Shown one piece after another: positions 27,066 to 34,951 of a stretch of 47,044 nt of DNA. Below the pieces are notes generated by a model. The model searched no databases. It saw only the letters and a list, made by a program, of their open reading frames with translations, and was not told the origin of the DNA. The position numbers and the translations under genes are program-made. The stretch is from a bacterium (GTDB lineage: Bacteria; Chloroflexota; Dormibacteria; Aeolococcales; Bog-877): NCBI GenBank assembly GCA_021802045.1, contig JAKABB010000010.1, positions 1-47,044 on the forward strand, written 5' to 3'. Numbering within the stretch: position 1 is the stretch's first letter; every line of letters starts with the position of its first letter.

Positions 27066-27764
27066 CTATTCCCTTCCCCGCCCGGCCGGTCCGCCGTCCG
27101 CCGACGGGCTGATCTCGCCGGCATCGCCCCCAGCGGGACCCGGACTGGGGCTGGAGGCAGTCCGCCCGGCGCCGTCGGGCTGGCGGTGGGAGGTGATGAT
27201 GTGGTCGATGATCCCGTACGCCTTGGCCTCCTCGGGGGACATGAAGAAGTCGCGGTCGGTGTCCCGGGTGATCTGCTCCACCGGCTTGCCGGTGTGCTTG
27301 GCCAGGATCTGATCGAGGGTCGCGCGCAGCCGCAGGATCTCCTGGGCGTGGATCTGGATGTCGGTGGCCTGCCCCGAGAAGCCGCCGCTGGGCTGGTGCA
27401 TCAGGATGCGGGTGTTGGGCAGGCTGAAGCGCATCCCCGGGTCGCCCCCGGCCAGGAGCAGGCAGCCCATGGAGGCGGCCAGGCCCATGCAGGTGGTGCT
27501 GACCCGGGACTTGACGTACTGCATGGTGTCGTAGATCGCCAGGCCGGCGGACACCATCCCGCCCGGGCTGTTGATGTAGATGGCGATGTCCCGGTCCGGC
27601 TCCTCGCTGTCCAGGAAGAGGAGCTGGGCCATGACCACGTTGGCCACCTGGTCGTCGATGGGAGTGCCGATGAAGATGATCCGGTCCTTGAGGAGCCGGG
27701 AGTAGATGTCGAAGGCGCGCTCCCCGCGGTTGGTGGTTTCGATGACCATCGGGATCAGGGCCAT
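27066..27764 (-). CDS. clpP: ATP-dependent Clp protease proteolytic subunit
   Basis: The protein has 232 residues. The serine protease triad is Ser98 (GLAASMG), His123 ([10 protein letters not shown]) and Asp172 (TDRDFFMS). [18 protein letters not shown] is the oxyanion and dimer region. It forms the tetradecameric chamber fed by ClpX. About 35 extra residues ([22 protein letters not shown]...) extend beyond the usual end and look disordered. AAGGAG six bases before the ATG is a strong ribosome site. It lies 137 nt after tig, with a terminator and promoter between. Confidence 0.97.
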   Translation of the reverse strand: MALIPMVIETTNRGERAFDIYSRLLKDRIIFIGTPIDDQVANVVMAQLLFLDSEEPDRDIAIYINSPGGMVSAGLAIYDTMQYVKSRVSTTCMGLAASMGCLLLAGGDPGMRFSLPNTRILMHQPSGGFSGQATDIQIHAQEILRLRATLDQILAKHTGKPVEQITRDTDRDFFMSPEEAKAYGIIDHIITSHRQPDGAGRTASSPSPGPAGGDAGEISPSADGGPAGRGRE

Positions 27765-27857
27765 GAGGGGCTCCTTGTGGCAGGTTCGCAGGGGGGTGCG
27801 GCCCGCGCGGGCGCGGTCCGCCGGGGGGGCCGCGGCGCCCGGGGCCCAACTCGGTCA

Positions 27858-27863
27858 AGTATA
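27858..27863 (-). promoter_or_regulatory. -10 box for clpP
   Basis: TATACT on the minus strand directly follows the tig terminator hairpin and lies about 93 nt before the clpP ATG. No clear -35 is visible. Confidence 0.5.
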
Positions 27864-27889
27864 GACGGGGGTCCGGACGGGCCCCCGTC
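27864..27889 (-). terminator. Terminator of tig
   Basis: A 12-bp stem has one G:T-type mismatch. Its arms are gacgggggtccg (27864-27875) and cgggcccccgtc (27878-27889); the innermost pairs open to form the loop. It lies 12 nt past the tig stop. The following minus-strand bases are TATACTTGA, moderately T-rich. Confidence 0.65.
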
Positions 27890-27901
27890 GCCGCGGTGGC
27901 C

Positions 27902-29209
27902 TCAGGCGGGGTCGGCGGCCTCGCCGCGGGCGATCTGGAGGAGGCGCTCGGTCGCCGCCCGGCGCAGCATCTCCCGGCGCAAAGGCTCCCGGGCCCGCCG
28001 CCGGGCGTCCCGCTCCCCCGCTCGGAAGATGCGGGCCAGCGCCTGGTCCAACTCGGGGTCGGGGACGGTGAGCCCCTCAGCCCGGGCCACGGCCTCCAGC
28101 ACCAGCTCCAGGGTGACCCGCTCGGTGGCCGGCTGACGCCGCTCCCCCCGCAGCTGCTCCACCGTCTGCTGGGTGGCCTGCAGGTACTGCTCGACCGAGA
28201 GCCCGGCCGCCTGGAGGCGCATCTCCAGGTCCCGCAGCTGCCGCTCGATCTCGGCCTGGACCATCGCCTCGGGCACCTCGACGGTGGCCAGGGCCAGGGC
28301 CCGGTCCAGGACGGTCGTCTCGAACTGGGTGGCGGCGCCGGCCGCCGCCCGCTGCTCCAGGTCGGCCCGGACCGCGGCGCGCAGCTCGTCCAGGGTCTCG
28401 CCGCGGCCGGCGATGCTGGCCAGGTTGTCGTCGAGAGCCGGCAGCACCTTCTCGTGCACCTCGCGGAGCTGGGCGGTGACACGGACCTCCGCCCCCTGCA
28501 GCTCCTCGCGGGGGTAGTCGGCCGGCAGGGTCAGCGGGAACTCGAACTGCTCGCCGGCCCGGTGCCCGGCGATGGCCGCGGCCAGCCCCGGCAGCGCGTC
28601 CGGCCGGTCGAGGTCCAGGGTGTAGGTCTGGCCCGGGGTCCCGACAGGCTCCTGGCCCCGGTGCATGGTGAGCTCGGCCACCACCCGGTCGGCGGGGGTG
28701 GCCGGCCGGTCGTTGACGGTGGTCAGCTGCGCGTGCTGCTGGCGCAGCTCCTGGAGCCCGGCCTCGACATCGGCCTCGGGGACGGCGGCCGGCTCGGCCT
28801 CGACCCGCAGGGCCCGGTAGTCCCCCAGCTCGACCTCGGGCCGTACCGTGAAAACCGCGGTGAAGCGGAACGGCTCGCCGGGCGCGAACTGGGGAGGCTC
28901 GACCTGGGGCGGGGTCACCGGATCCAGCCCCAGGTCCTCCAGCGCCCGCTGGTAGGTGAGCGGGAGCAGCCAGTCCAGCGCCTCCTGCCGGATGGCGTCC
29001 CACCCCACCGCCCGCTCCACCACCGGGCGGGGGGCCTTGCCGGGCCTGAAGCCCGGGATGCGGACCCGGGGCGAGAGCTGGCGAATGGCCACCTCGACCG
29101 CCCGCTCCACCTCCTCGGGCGGGGCGGTCACCGTCAGGCTGACCTCGGAGTTCGGGCGCCGCTCCAGGTCCAGCTCCAGGGGCGCGGGCGGGGCCGAGGC
29201 ACCGCTCAT
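27902..29209 (-). CDS. tig: Trigger factor (ribosome-associated chaperone)
   Basis: The protein has 435 residues. The N-terminal ribosome-binding domain carries the signature IPGFRPGKAPRPVVERAVG (GFRxGKxP). The middle FKBP-like domain runs over RPATPADRVVAELTMHRGQ to FEFPLTLPADYP. The C-terminal helical chaperone arms fill the rest and include ETVLDRALALATVEVPEAMVQAEIERQLRD. It shields nascent chains at the exit tunnel. The ATG at 29209 has GTGGAA seven bases upstream and gives the family N terminus. Gene order tig-clpP-clpX is standard. Confidence 0.96.
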   Translation of the reverse strand: MSGASAPPAPLELDLERRPNSEVSLTVTAPPEEVERAVEVAIRQLSPRVRIPGFRPGKAPRPVVERAVGWDAIRQEALDWLLPLTYQRALEDLGLDPVTPPQVEPPQFAPGEPFRFTAVFTVRPEVELGDYRALRVEAEPAAVPEADVEAGLQELRQQHAQLTTVNDRPATPADRVVAELTMHRGQEPVGTPGQTYTLDLDRPDALPGLAAAIAGHRAGEQFEFPLTLPADYPREELQGAEVRVTAQLREVHEKVLPALDDNLASIAGRGETLDELRAAVRADLEQRAAAGAATQFETTVLDRALALATVEVPEAMVQAEIERQLRDLEMRLQAAGLSVEQYLQATQQTVEQLRGERRQPATERVTLELVLEAVARAEGLTVPDPELDQALARIFRAGERDARRRAREPLRREMLRRAATERLLQIARGEAADPA

Positions 29210-29281
29210 CGTGGTTCCACCGACACAGCTTCTCTCCGGAACTCCCTGACCATGGTGCCGCGGCTGGCGGCCCTCGGCCCC

Positions 29282-29363
29282 TGCGCGGACCGAGACTCGA
29301 ACTCGGACGGGTTGCCCCACGGGGTCCTAAGCCCCGCGCGTCTACCGGTTCCGCCACCCGCGC
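29282..29363 (-). tRNA. tRNA-Leu (anticodon TAG)
   Basis: This is an 82-nt class II tRNA. Acceptor GCGCGGG pairs with TCCGCGC, discriminator A. The anticodon arm CGGGG/CCCCG encloses CTTAGGA with anticodon TAG, reading CUA and possibly other CUN codons. A long variable arm (GTGGGGCAACCC region) and T-loop TTCGAGT are present. CCA is not encoded. A TATACT box lies about 35 nt upstream on the minus strand. Confidence 0.95.
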
Positions 29364-29450
29364 CCGCGCAGTCCGCACGGCGAGGCTTCGTCCGCCGAGT
29401 ATACGCACCGGCTGTCTCCCCCCTGAGGGCGGCCCGAGCGGGCGAGGTCG

Positions 29451-29456
29451 TATGAT
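29451..29456 (+). promoter_or_regulatory. -10 box of the AT-hook gene (leaderless type)
   Basis: TATGAT is followed by exactly 6 nt and then the GTG start codon. This is the same sequence and spacing as at vapB. Transcription would begin at the start codon. Confidence 0.6.
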
Positions 29457-29462
29457 CGTCGT

Positions 29463-29792
29463 GTGAGTCTGGAGTTGGAAGCGAGCGCGCCCCCGCCGGC
29501 CGAAGCCGAGGCGGCCCCGCCCCGACGGCGGCCGGGACGGCCCCGCAAGAACCCCGAGGCCGGCGGCGACCTCCCCGGCGTGCGACGCCGCGGACGCCGC
29601 CCCCAGGCGGCCGCCGGGCCGGCACAGGAGCAGGTCACGGACATCGTGCGCCGGGTGGAGGCGCTGGTCGCCGACAATGAGCGACTGCGCCGCGAGAACG
29701 CCGAGCTCCAGGGCCTCCTGGGGCAGCTGACCCAGGCGCTGGCCGGGGTGGCTCCACGCCGCCGGGGCCGGCCCCGGCGCCTGCCCCAGTAG
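29463..29792 (+). CDS. Small AT-hook/coiled-coil protein
   Basis: The protein has 109 residues. Three basic GRP-type motifs resemble AT-hooks: PGRPRK at 24-29, RGRRP at 43-47 and RGRPRR at 101-106. Between them, residues 57-94 (DIVRRVEALVADNERLRRENAELQ) form a heptad coiled coil, so it should dimerise. An acidic, Pro/Ala-rich N terminus precedes. It could be a nucleoid-associated or DNA-bridging protein; no direct homolog is recognised. The same hook-plus-coil module ends the protein at 37385-37984. No Shine-Dalgarno is present; a -10 box lies 6 nt upstream of the GTG. Confidence 0.7.
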   Translation: MSLELEASAPPPAEAEAAPPRRRPGRPRKNPEAGGDLPGVRRRGRRPQAAAGPAQEQVTDIVRRVEALVADNERLRRENAELQGLLGQLTQALAGVAPRRRGRPRRLPQ

Positions 29793-29840
29793 ACCAGGGC
29801 GGCCCCCCACCTCATTCTCGACATCCCGGGCCCGCGCGCC

Positions 29841-29846
29841 TAGGAT
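29841..29846 (+). promoter_or_regulatory. -10 box of the 77-residue protein gene
   Basis: TAGGAT lies 72 nt before the ATG at 29919, a conventional leader length. No clear -35. Confidence 0.4.
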
Positions 29847-29918
29847 GGACCGCAGCCGCGGGGCCGGACAGAGCGCCGCCGGGGCGGCGACCGTGACCCC
29901 GGACGTGGAGGGCACGAG

Positions 29919-30152
29919 ATGGAAGGGACGGGTGTCTCAGCCAGCGAGGTCGCTGACCCACGGGAAGTGGTGGCCAAGATCGAGCAGAAGGCCCTGCGCC
30001 TCTCGGCGCTGCTGCGGGAGCTGGACAACCACCCGATCCCCCTCGATCCACCCCTCCAGTCCGAACTCGACGACGTCCTCGACCAGTTGGGCTGCCGTAT
30101 CGCGGCCACCCGGGCCCTCCAGCGCCAGGAGGCCTCGGTCGGGAGCCGCTGA
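29919..30152 (+). CDS. Unknown small helical protein
   Basis: The 77-residue protein is mostly alpha-helical by composition: PREVVAKIEQKALRLSALLRELDNHPIPLDPPLQSELDDVLDQLGCRIAATRALQ. A mid-protein HPIPLDPPL turn separates two helices, which suggests a helical hairpin. GGAGG eight bases before the ATG and consistent codon use support a real gene. No family is recognised. It stands alone between the AT-hook gene and tRNA-Arg. Confidence 0.6.
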   Translation: MEGTGVSASEVADPREVVAKIEQKALRLSALLRELDNHPIPLDPPLQSELDDVLDQLGCRIAATRALQRQEASVGSR

Positions 30153-30173
30153 CCGCCCGGGTCTCGCACCCCC

Positions 30174-30179
30174 TAGACT
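30174..30179 (+). promoter_or_regulatory. -10 box of tRNA-Arg
   Basis: TAGACT ends 11 nt before the tRNA 5' end. CTGACC about 19 nt upstream may be the -35. Spacing to the tRNA matches that of tRNA-Ala(CGC). Confidence 0.55.
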
Positions 30180-30190
30180 GAAGGGCGCGG

Positions 30191-30267
30191 GCGCCCATAG
30201 CTCAGCCCGGATAGAGCACCAGACTACGGATCTGGGTGCGGGGGTTCAAATCCCTCTGGGCGCGCCA
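30191..30267 (+). tRNA. tRNA-Arg (anticodon ACG)
   Basis: This is a 77-nt cloverleaf with encoded CCA. Acceptor GCGCCCA pairs with TGGGCGC, discriminator G. The anticodon arm CCAGA/TCTGG encloses CTACGGA with anticodon ACG, whose A is normally edited to inosine to read CGU, CGC and CGA. The T-loop is TTCAAAT. A less GC-rich block with TetR, ClC and toxin-antitoxin genes begins directly at its 3' end. Confidence 0.96.
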
Positions 30268-30593
30268 CGCTGGCCCTCCAGCCATCGAGGGTGTCACCGC
30301 CAGGGGTGACGGGCTGGCCACGTTTGGGAGGCCTCCCCTCCCGCGGGCGCCAGACCAGCGTCATCCTCCCCCCGCGCGGCCCGCCGCCCGCGGCGCCTGG
30401 CCCCGGCGGCCGCGGGCATGGCCCCATCGGAGGCCGCGGCCTCCTCACACCAGCCCCCCAGGGGCCCGATGCCCTTGGCCCCCTCCCCGCGCACCGCCAA
30501 TGGGACAGCCCTCAGGCTGGCCCACCCCCGGACGGCCAGCGACAAGGACATCGGACGCCTCGGGACCGCCAGCGGTGTCCACCGTCGACTTCG
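30268..30593. other. Gene-free stretch between tRNA-Arg and the TetR operator
   Basis: No frame resembles a protein. I see no second copy of the tRNA-Arg 3' end here. GC content falls along this stretch toward the TetR gene. Confidence 0.4.
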
Positions 30594-30628
30594 CAAAACG
30601 ACTAGCCGGTCTCTTTGCAAGGTAGGAT
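30594..30628 (+). promoter_or_regulatory. TetR operator and -10 box
   Basis: A 26-bp imperfect palindrome centred between 30606 and 30607 has 9 of 13 pairs matched: GCAAA at 30594-30598 with TTTGC at 30615-30619, GAC at 30601 with GTC at 30610, and the central GC. It occupies the -35 region. TAGGAT at 30623-30628 is the -10, with 6 nt to the GTG start, so the mRNA is probably leaderless. Position and symmetry fit TetR autorepression. Confidence 0.6.
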
Positions 30629-30634
30629 GGCTTC

Positions 30635-31231
30635 GTGCCCAAGTTGGCCGCGCGCACCCGGGCCCGGCGGCGCCAGGCTCTCATTGCCGCGGGATGGCAC
30701 TGTCTCGACCGCACCGGCTACCGAGACATGACCGTCGACGACATCTGCCGCGAGGCGAAGGTGAGCAAGGGCGCCTTCTACGGGTACTTCCCCCACAAGC
30801 AGACCCTGCTGCTGGCACTGCTCCACGACGACTCCGAGCGCATCGAGCAGGTGATGCTCCAGCTGCAGACCGCTTCCATGAGTGCCGGGGCGCGCCTGCA
30901 GGCGTTCGCGGTCGCCATGCTGGAACGGGCTCAGCAGCCGGGCCGCATCCAGATCTCGACCGACATCTGGTCAGGGATGCTGACGGATCCCGCGATGCGG
31001 GAGACCCTGGTCACTGCGACCGCCCAGAGGCGGCGCCGGCTGCGCGCCTGGGTGGAGGCCGGCGTGACCCGCGGCGAGCTGGTCGCCGCTCCCGCCAATG
31101 CCCTGGCCTCCCTCCTGCTGGCCCTCGGCGACGGGCTGACGCTCCATGCGGGGCTGGACCCTGAGGCGTTCCGCTGGGACAACATCCGACTGACCCTCGA
31201 CCTCCTCCTCGCGGCGCTCCAACCGGGATGA
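30635..31231 (+). CDS. TetR/AcrR-family transcriptional regulator
   Basis: The protein has 198 residues. The N-terminal helix-turn-helix domain (about 8-55) has TGYRDMTVDDICREAKVSKGAFYGYFPHKQTLLLAL, a textbook TetR signature. The C-terminal helical domain would bind an unknown ligand. The gene overlaps the ClC channel gene by 4 nt (ATGA), so it most likely controls that transporter and itself through the palindrome in its promoter. Codon use is less extreme than in the housekeeping block, consistent with horizontal origin. Confidence 0.93.
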   Translation: MPKLAARTRARRRQALIAAGWHCLDRTGYRDMTVDDICREAKVSKGAFYGYFPHKQTLLLALLHDDSERIEQVMLQLQTASMSAGARLQAFAVAMLERAQQPGRIQISTDIWSGMLTDPAMRETLVTATAQRRRRLRAWVEAGVTRGELVAAPANALASLLLALGDGLTLHAGLDPEAFRWDNIRLTLDLLLAALQPG

Positions 31232-33582
31232 GGGGCCGGCCGGGCTTGCGGCTGCGGGCCCTGACTCTCCGGCTTCGGCAAGGGGTCGCAGCCGTGCTCC
31301 TGGGAGCCATCTCCGGCCGGCGGGGCACCCGCATCTGGGGTGACACGACCCGCAGAGCGCGGGGGCTGGCCCGATGGCCCCGTCGCCACCCGATCACTGG
31401 GGCGCCGCCTCAGCCGGCGCCGGCCGTTTCCCCAGCCAGAGCGGACGAGCGACGCGGGCTCGATCGCGCCTCTCTGACCGGGAGGCGGCCGATCTGGGCT
31501 GACGGATGGCAGGGCTGGCGCACCCTGGGCAGCGAGCTCGGCGCCCGCCTCAGCGCCGCTCCGTACGTGGAGAAGTGGCTCGTGCTGGGGCTCACCATCG
31601 GCGTGGTGGCGGGACTGGGCGCGGTCGTCCTCTACTCTGGCCTGCAGTTGGGGACGCACCTCTTCCTGGCCGACCTCGGCGGCTATCACATCCCCACCCC
31701 GGGCGGCGAGGGCAACGCCGCCGGGTCGGCGAGCTTCACGCGACCCTGGGCGATCCCGCTGGTGGTGGGCCTCGGGGGCCTGCTCTCGGGCCTGGTGGTG
31801 TTCACCTGGGCTCCGGAGGCTGAGGGACACGGCACTGATGCGGCCATCGAGGCCTTCCACCGCAACCCCAGGGGCATCCGCTTGCGCGCGGTGGCGGTGA
31901 AGATCCTCGCCTCTGTCCTGACCATCGGCTCGGGCGGGTCCGGTGGCCGGGAGGGCCCCACCGCCCAGATCAGCGCGGGCTTCGGATCCCTGCTGGCCCG
32001 GATCCTCGATCTCTCCTCGGAGGACAGCCGCCTGGCCGTGGCGGTCGGGATTGGCTCGGGGATCGGGGCCATCTTCAGCGCCCCGCTGGGAGGCGCCGTG
32101 CTGGCCGCCGACATTCTCTACCGGGACGACTTTGAGTTCGCCGCTCTGCTCCCAGGGCTGGTGGCGTCGATCGTCGCCTTCCTGATCTTCGGCGGCATCG
32201 AAGGGTACCAGCCGCTATTCACGCTGACGGGCGCCTATCACTTCGACGACCCCCTGCAGCTGGTCTGGTTCGCCGTCATCGGGCTGGCCGCGGGCGCGAT
32301 CGGACTGCTCTATGCCCGGAGCTTCTATCGAATCGTCGCGCTCAACGCCCGACTCCCCATCAGCTCCAAGCTCCGTCCCGCGCTGGGAGGCCTCGCGGTG
32401 GGGGTGATGGCCCTGGGCCTGCCCCAGGTGCTGGGAACCGGATACGGCTGGATCCAGAAGGGGCTGGGGCCGCAGCTCCTTCAGATCCCGCTCTACGCCG
32501 TGCTGCTGCTGCCGCTCGGTCGCATCCTGGCGACCTCGCTCTCCATCGGCACCGGTGGCTCCGGAGGGGTCTTCGGACCCGGGATGGTCATCGGTGCCTT
32601 CACCGGAGCCGCGGTCTGGCGGGTGCTGGAGCCGATCGCCCCCGGCATCCCCCACGATCCGGCCGCCTTCGTCATCGTCGGCATGATGGCCTGCTTCGGC
32701 AGCATCGCCCGGGCTCCCCTGGCGGTGATGCTGATGGTGGCGGAGATGACCGGGAGCGTCTCGCTGCTGGCCCCGGCGATGGTGGCGGTCGCCCTGGCAA
32801 CCTTGGTGGTCCGTCACTTCGACGACACCATCTACCACAGCCAGCTGCGCACACGGGCCGACTCGCCAGCGGCCCGCTTCCAGTTCAGCCTGCCCCTGTT
32901 GAGCACGGTGGCGGTCAGCGCGGTCGCCAGGAAGCCCAGGCTGGTGCTGAAGGAGGCGACGCCGGTCACGGCGGCCCTGGCCGCCCTCCGCGACGTCCAG
33001 GTTCCGGGCGCGCCCGTGGTGGATGCTCACGGAATCTACCTCGGCACGGTGTCGACCGCGCAGCTGGCGACGCGCGCTGACCAGGCACCCGAGACGCCCC
33101 TGGGGCAGTTGGCGGACCCCACCGCCCCAGCGGTGGCGTCCAGCGCCAGGCTGGACGTGGCCCTGGAGTCGATCACCCAGGCCGGTGGGCACTGGGTGAC
33201 CGTGACCGATGGCGCCCGTCACGTCCTGGGGGTGCTCACCTTCGGAGACCTCATGAGCGGATATCACGCCACCCTCAACCGTCACCTCGGCACCATGGCC
33301 GAGGTGCGTGGTCACACCATGGCCCTGGAGGAGCGCATGGGCGGCGGCTCGCCCCTGATCGGCCGACCCCTGCGCCAACTCGACCTGCCTCCGGGCTGCA
33401 TCCTGGTCACCGTTCTCCGCGGCGACGATCTCGCCTTCGCCACCGGGGCCACCGTCCTGGAGGTGGGTGACGTGGTGAGCGCCCTGGCCGAACCCAGCCA
33501 GAGCGACCGGTTGCGCCACTTGATGCGCGGCCAGGAGGGCTTGATCGACCCCGTGGTGGAGCGCGGCAGTCAGCTCATGTAG
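31228..33582 (+). CDS. ClC-family chloride channel/antiporter with CBS and TrkA-C-type regulatory domains
   Basis: The protein has 784 residues. A poorly conserved basic N-terminal stretch (about 1-100) comes first. The ClC core runs from about 110 to 540 with GSGGSGGREGPTAQ, whose Glu in GREGP is the gating glutamate, and GTGGSGGVFGPGMVIGA (GxFxP motif). CBS-like repeats follow (about 570-690), then a TrkA-C-like segment (PLRQLDLPPGCILVTVLRGDD, ATVLEVGDVVSAL). The protein would move chloride, or exchange it for protons, under cytoplasmic nucleotide or ligand control. The start is set by the 4-nt overlap with the TetR gene. A shorter start is possible because residues 1-100 are atypical. Confidence 0.9.
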   Translation: MRGRPGLRLRALTLRLRQGVAAVLLGAISGRRGTRIWGDTTRRARGLARWPRRHPITGAPPQPAPAVSPARADERRGLDRASLTGRRPIWADGWQGWRTLGSELGARLSAAPYVEKWLVLGLTIGVVAGLGAVVLYSGLQLGTHLFLADLGGYHIPTPGGEGNAAGSASFTRPWAIPLVVGLGGLLSGLVVFTWAPEAEGHGTDAAIEAFHRNPRGIRLRAVAVKILASVLTIGSGGSGGREGPTAQISAGFGSLLARILDLSSEDSRLAVAVGIGSGIGAIFSAPLGGAVLAADILYRDDFEFAALLPGLVASIVAFLIFGGIEGYQPLFTLTGAYHFDDPLQLVWFAVIGLAAGAIGLLYARSFYRIVALNARLPISSKLRPALGGLAVGVMALGLPQVLGTGYGWIQKGLGPQLLQIPLYAVLLLPLGRILATSLSIGTGGSGGVFGPGMVIGAFTGAAVWRVLEPIAPGIPHDPAAFVIVGMMACFGSIARAPLAVMLMVAEMTGSVSLLAPAMVAVALATLVVRHFDDTIYHSQLRTRADSPAARFQFSLPLLSTVAVSAVARKPRLVLKEATPVTAALAALRDVQVPGAPVVDAHGIYLGTVSTAQLATRADQAPETPLGQLADPTAPAVASSARLDVALESITQAGGHWVTVTDGARHVLGVLTFGDLMSGYHATLNRHLGTMAEVRGHTMALEERMGGGSPLIGRPLRQLDLPPGCILVTVLRGDDLAFATGATVLEVGDVVSALAEPSQSDRLRHLMRGQEGLIDPVVERGSQLM

Positions 33583-34265
33583 CGGGTGCCGGTCCGTGCC
33601 ACCCACCGTCGGCAGGTCCGTCGATCCGAGCCCGCGAGCGCTGTCAGCCGGCCCCCGTGACGTCCCGTTCGCGATCGCCGCCGGGAGGGGCCCCTCGGGG
33701 CATCGGGAACCGATGGGGGGCGGTGGCGACAGTCCGCCGAGCGAGGGAGGGGCGAGCGCCGCCACCAGCGCCGCTCGATGAAGGAGGAGCACGCTTCCGT
33801 CGATGCCCCCGGCGAGGAACCGGTGCACCGGCGGTCCGGGCTCGGCCCGGCGGGACGCCGCTGCCTCACCCTCCTCACCGAGCGACGCCCGGTATGCCCC
33901 CAGCCACCGCCGGCGGCTCTCCACCGGAGAGCGGAAGGCCACGGGGGCGGCAGGGTGGCCCTCGGCGGCCCGAGGATGTCGTCGGCGGCGAGATGCCTGG
34001 TGCAGCAGAGGCGGTGGGCCCCGGCCGGCCTCCGCAGCCGGGGCGATCGCCGCGAGTCGCCCGCCGCGCGGCGCCGACAGGTCAGCCCCCCTGCCGGTGA
34101 CCACGGTGCGAGGCGCTCGCGGGGGCCAGCCGACGCGCCCTCCCGCGCCCGGTGCCTCGGCTCGGTGCGGGCAGCCGGTCCGGTTTCGGCCGGAGCGCCG
34201 CCAGACGGTCGTCACCCGCTCTCTGACCGGCGAGGGAGAGCGTCGCGGCGACTGGGATTCCCGGG
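33583..34265. other. Gene-free gap between the ClC and PIN genes
   Basis: About 680 bp with no recognisable protein, RNA or repeat. Frames on both strands are Arg/Pro/Gly-rich shadows. It may be a decayed segment inside the less GC-rich block. Confidence 0.4.
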
Positions 34266-34658
34266 TCAGCCGCGGGCAGGACGGATGAGCTGGACGGCGA
34301 TGCCGACCGACAGCCCCGTCCAGAGGTGGTCCGCGGTCACCGCCGGCGCGTCCAGGCGCCGCGCCAAAGCCAGGCAGGCGCGATCCCCCAGGGAGAGGCC
34401 CTGGCCAGACACGTGTGGGTAGAGGGCGGCAACGGCCAGTGCATCGGTGTCGGTGAACGGCTCCACGTCGACCTGGGCCCGCACCGCTTCCAGGACCCGC
34501 TCGGCATCACGGTGGTTGCGGGTCAGCACGGTCGCCACCTCGGCGAGATTGACCGTACTCACAGCGGCCCCGCCGGCGACCACCTCCGCCACCGCCTGCG
34601 CGCCTGGCTCGTCGAACAGGAGAGCGAGCAGCGCCGAGGCATCCACCACTGCGGTCAC
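34266..34658 (-). CDS. vapC: PIN-domain ribonuclease toxin
   Basis: The protein has 130 residues. MTAVVDASALLALLFDEPG has the first metal-binding Asp. NLAEVATVL supplies the conserved Glu, and SLGDRACLALARRLDAPAVTAD the third and fourth acids. All four PIN acids are present, so the nuclease should be active. The GTG start overlaps the AbrB-type antitoxin stop by 4 nt. It is unrelated in sequence detail to the PIN toxin at 3917-4300 and is paired with a different antitoxin class. Confidence 0.9.
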   Translation of the reverse strand: MTAVVDASALLALLFDEPGAQAVAEVVAGGAAVSTVNLAEVATVLTRNHRDAERVLEAVRAQVDVEPFTDTDALAVAALYPHVSGQGLSLGDRACLALARRLDAPAVTADHLWTGLSVGIAVQLIRPARG

Positions 34659-34927
34659 CGGAGCGACCGGCCAGCGTCGGTGTCCTCATCGGCGGCCTCG
34701 CTCTGCCGCTGGGCGCGCAACTCCTCGACGGTCGAGTGATCGGCCCGACCGGCCAGGCCGATCAACGCCCGGGCGGCCGCTCGTCGGCTCACCACTCGCA
34801 GGACTCCGTCCGCCTCCTCGCTCACCACCAGATCCTCACCTGGCCGCAGGTCGAGCCGGCGGCGCAGCGCGGCTGGCAGCACCAGCCGCCCTCGCTCGTC
34901 AAGCCGGGCCGTCCCCCTCATCAGCAT
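34655..34927 (-). CDS. AbrB/SpoVT-type antitoxin
   Basis: The protein has 90 residues. The N-terminal swapped-hairpin DNA-binding motif is clear: TARLDERGRLVLPAALRRRLDLRPGEDLVVSEE. The C-terminal half (ADHSTVEELRAQRQSEAADED) is helical and acidic and should neutralise the PIN toxin. ATG 34927 follows a TATCAT box by 10 nt with no Shine-Dalgarno; a second ATG two codons on (MRGTARLDE) is also possible. It probably represses its own promoter. Confidence 0.88.
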   Translation of the reverse strand: MLMRGTARLDERGRLVLPAALRRRLDLRPGEDLVVSEEADGVLRVVSRRAAARALIGLAGRADHSTVEELRAQRQSEAADEDTDAGRSLR

Positions 34928-34937
34928 TTTGTGGGCA

Positions 34938-34943
34938 ATGATA
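34938..34943 (-). promoter_or_regulatory. -10 box of the AbrB/PIN operon
   Basis: TATCAT on the minus strand is followed by 10 nt and the ATG. This implies a leader of only a few bases. The surrounding AT-rich stretch (34925-34950) is the most AT-rich spot nearby. Confidence 0.5.
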
Positions 34944-34951
34944 GCATATGA

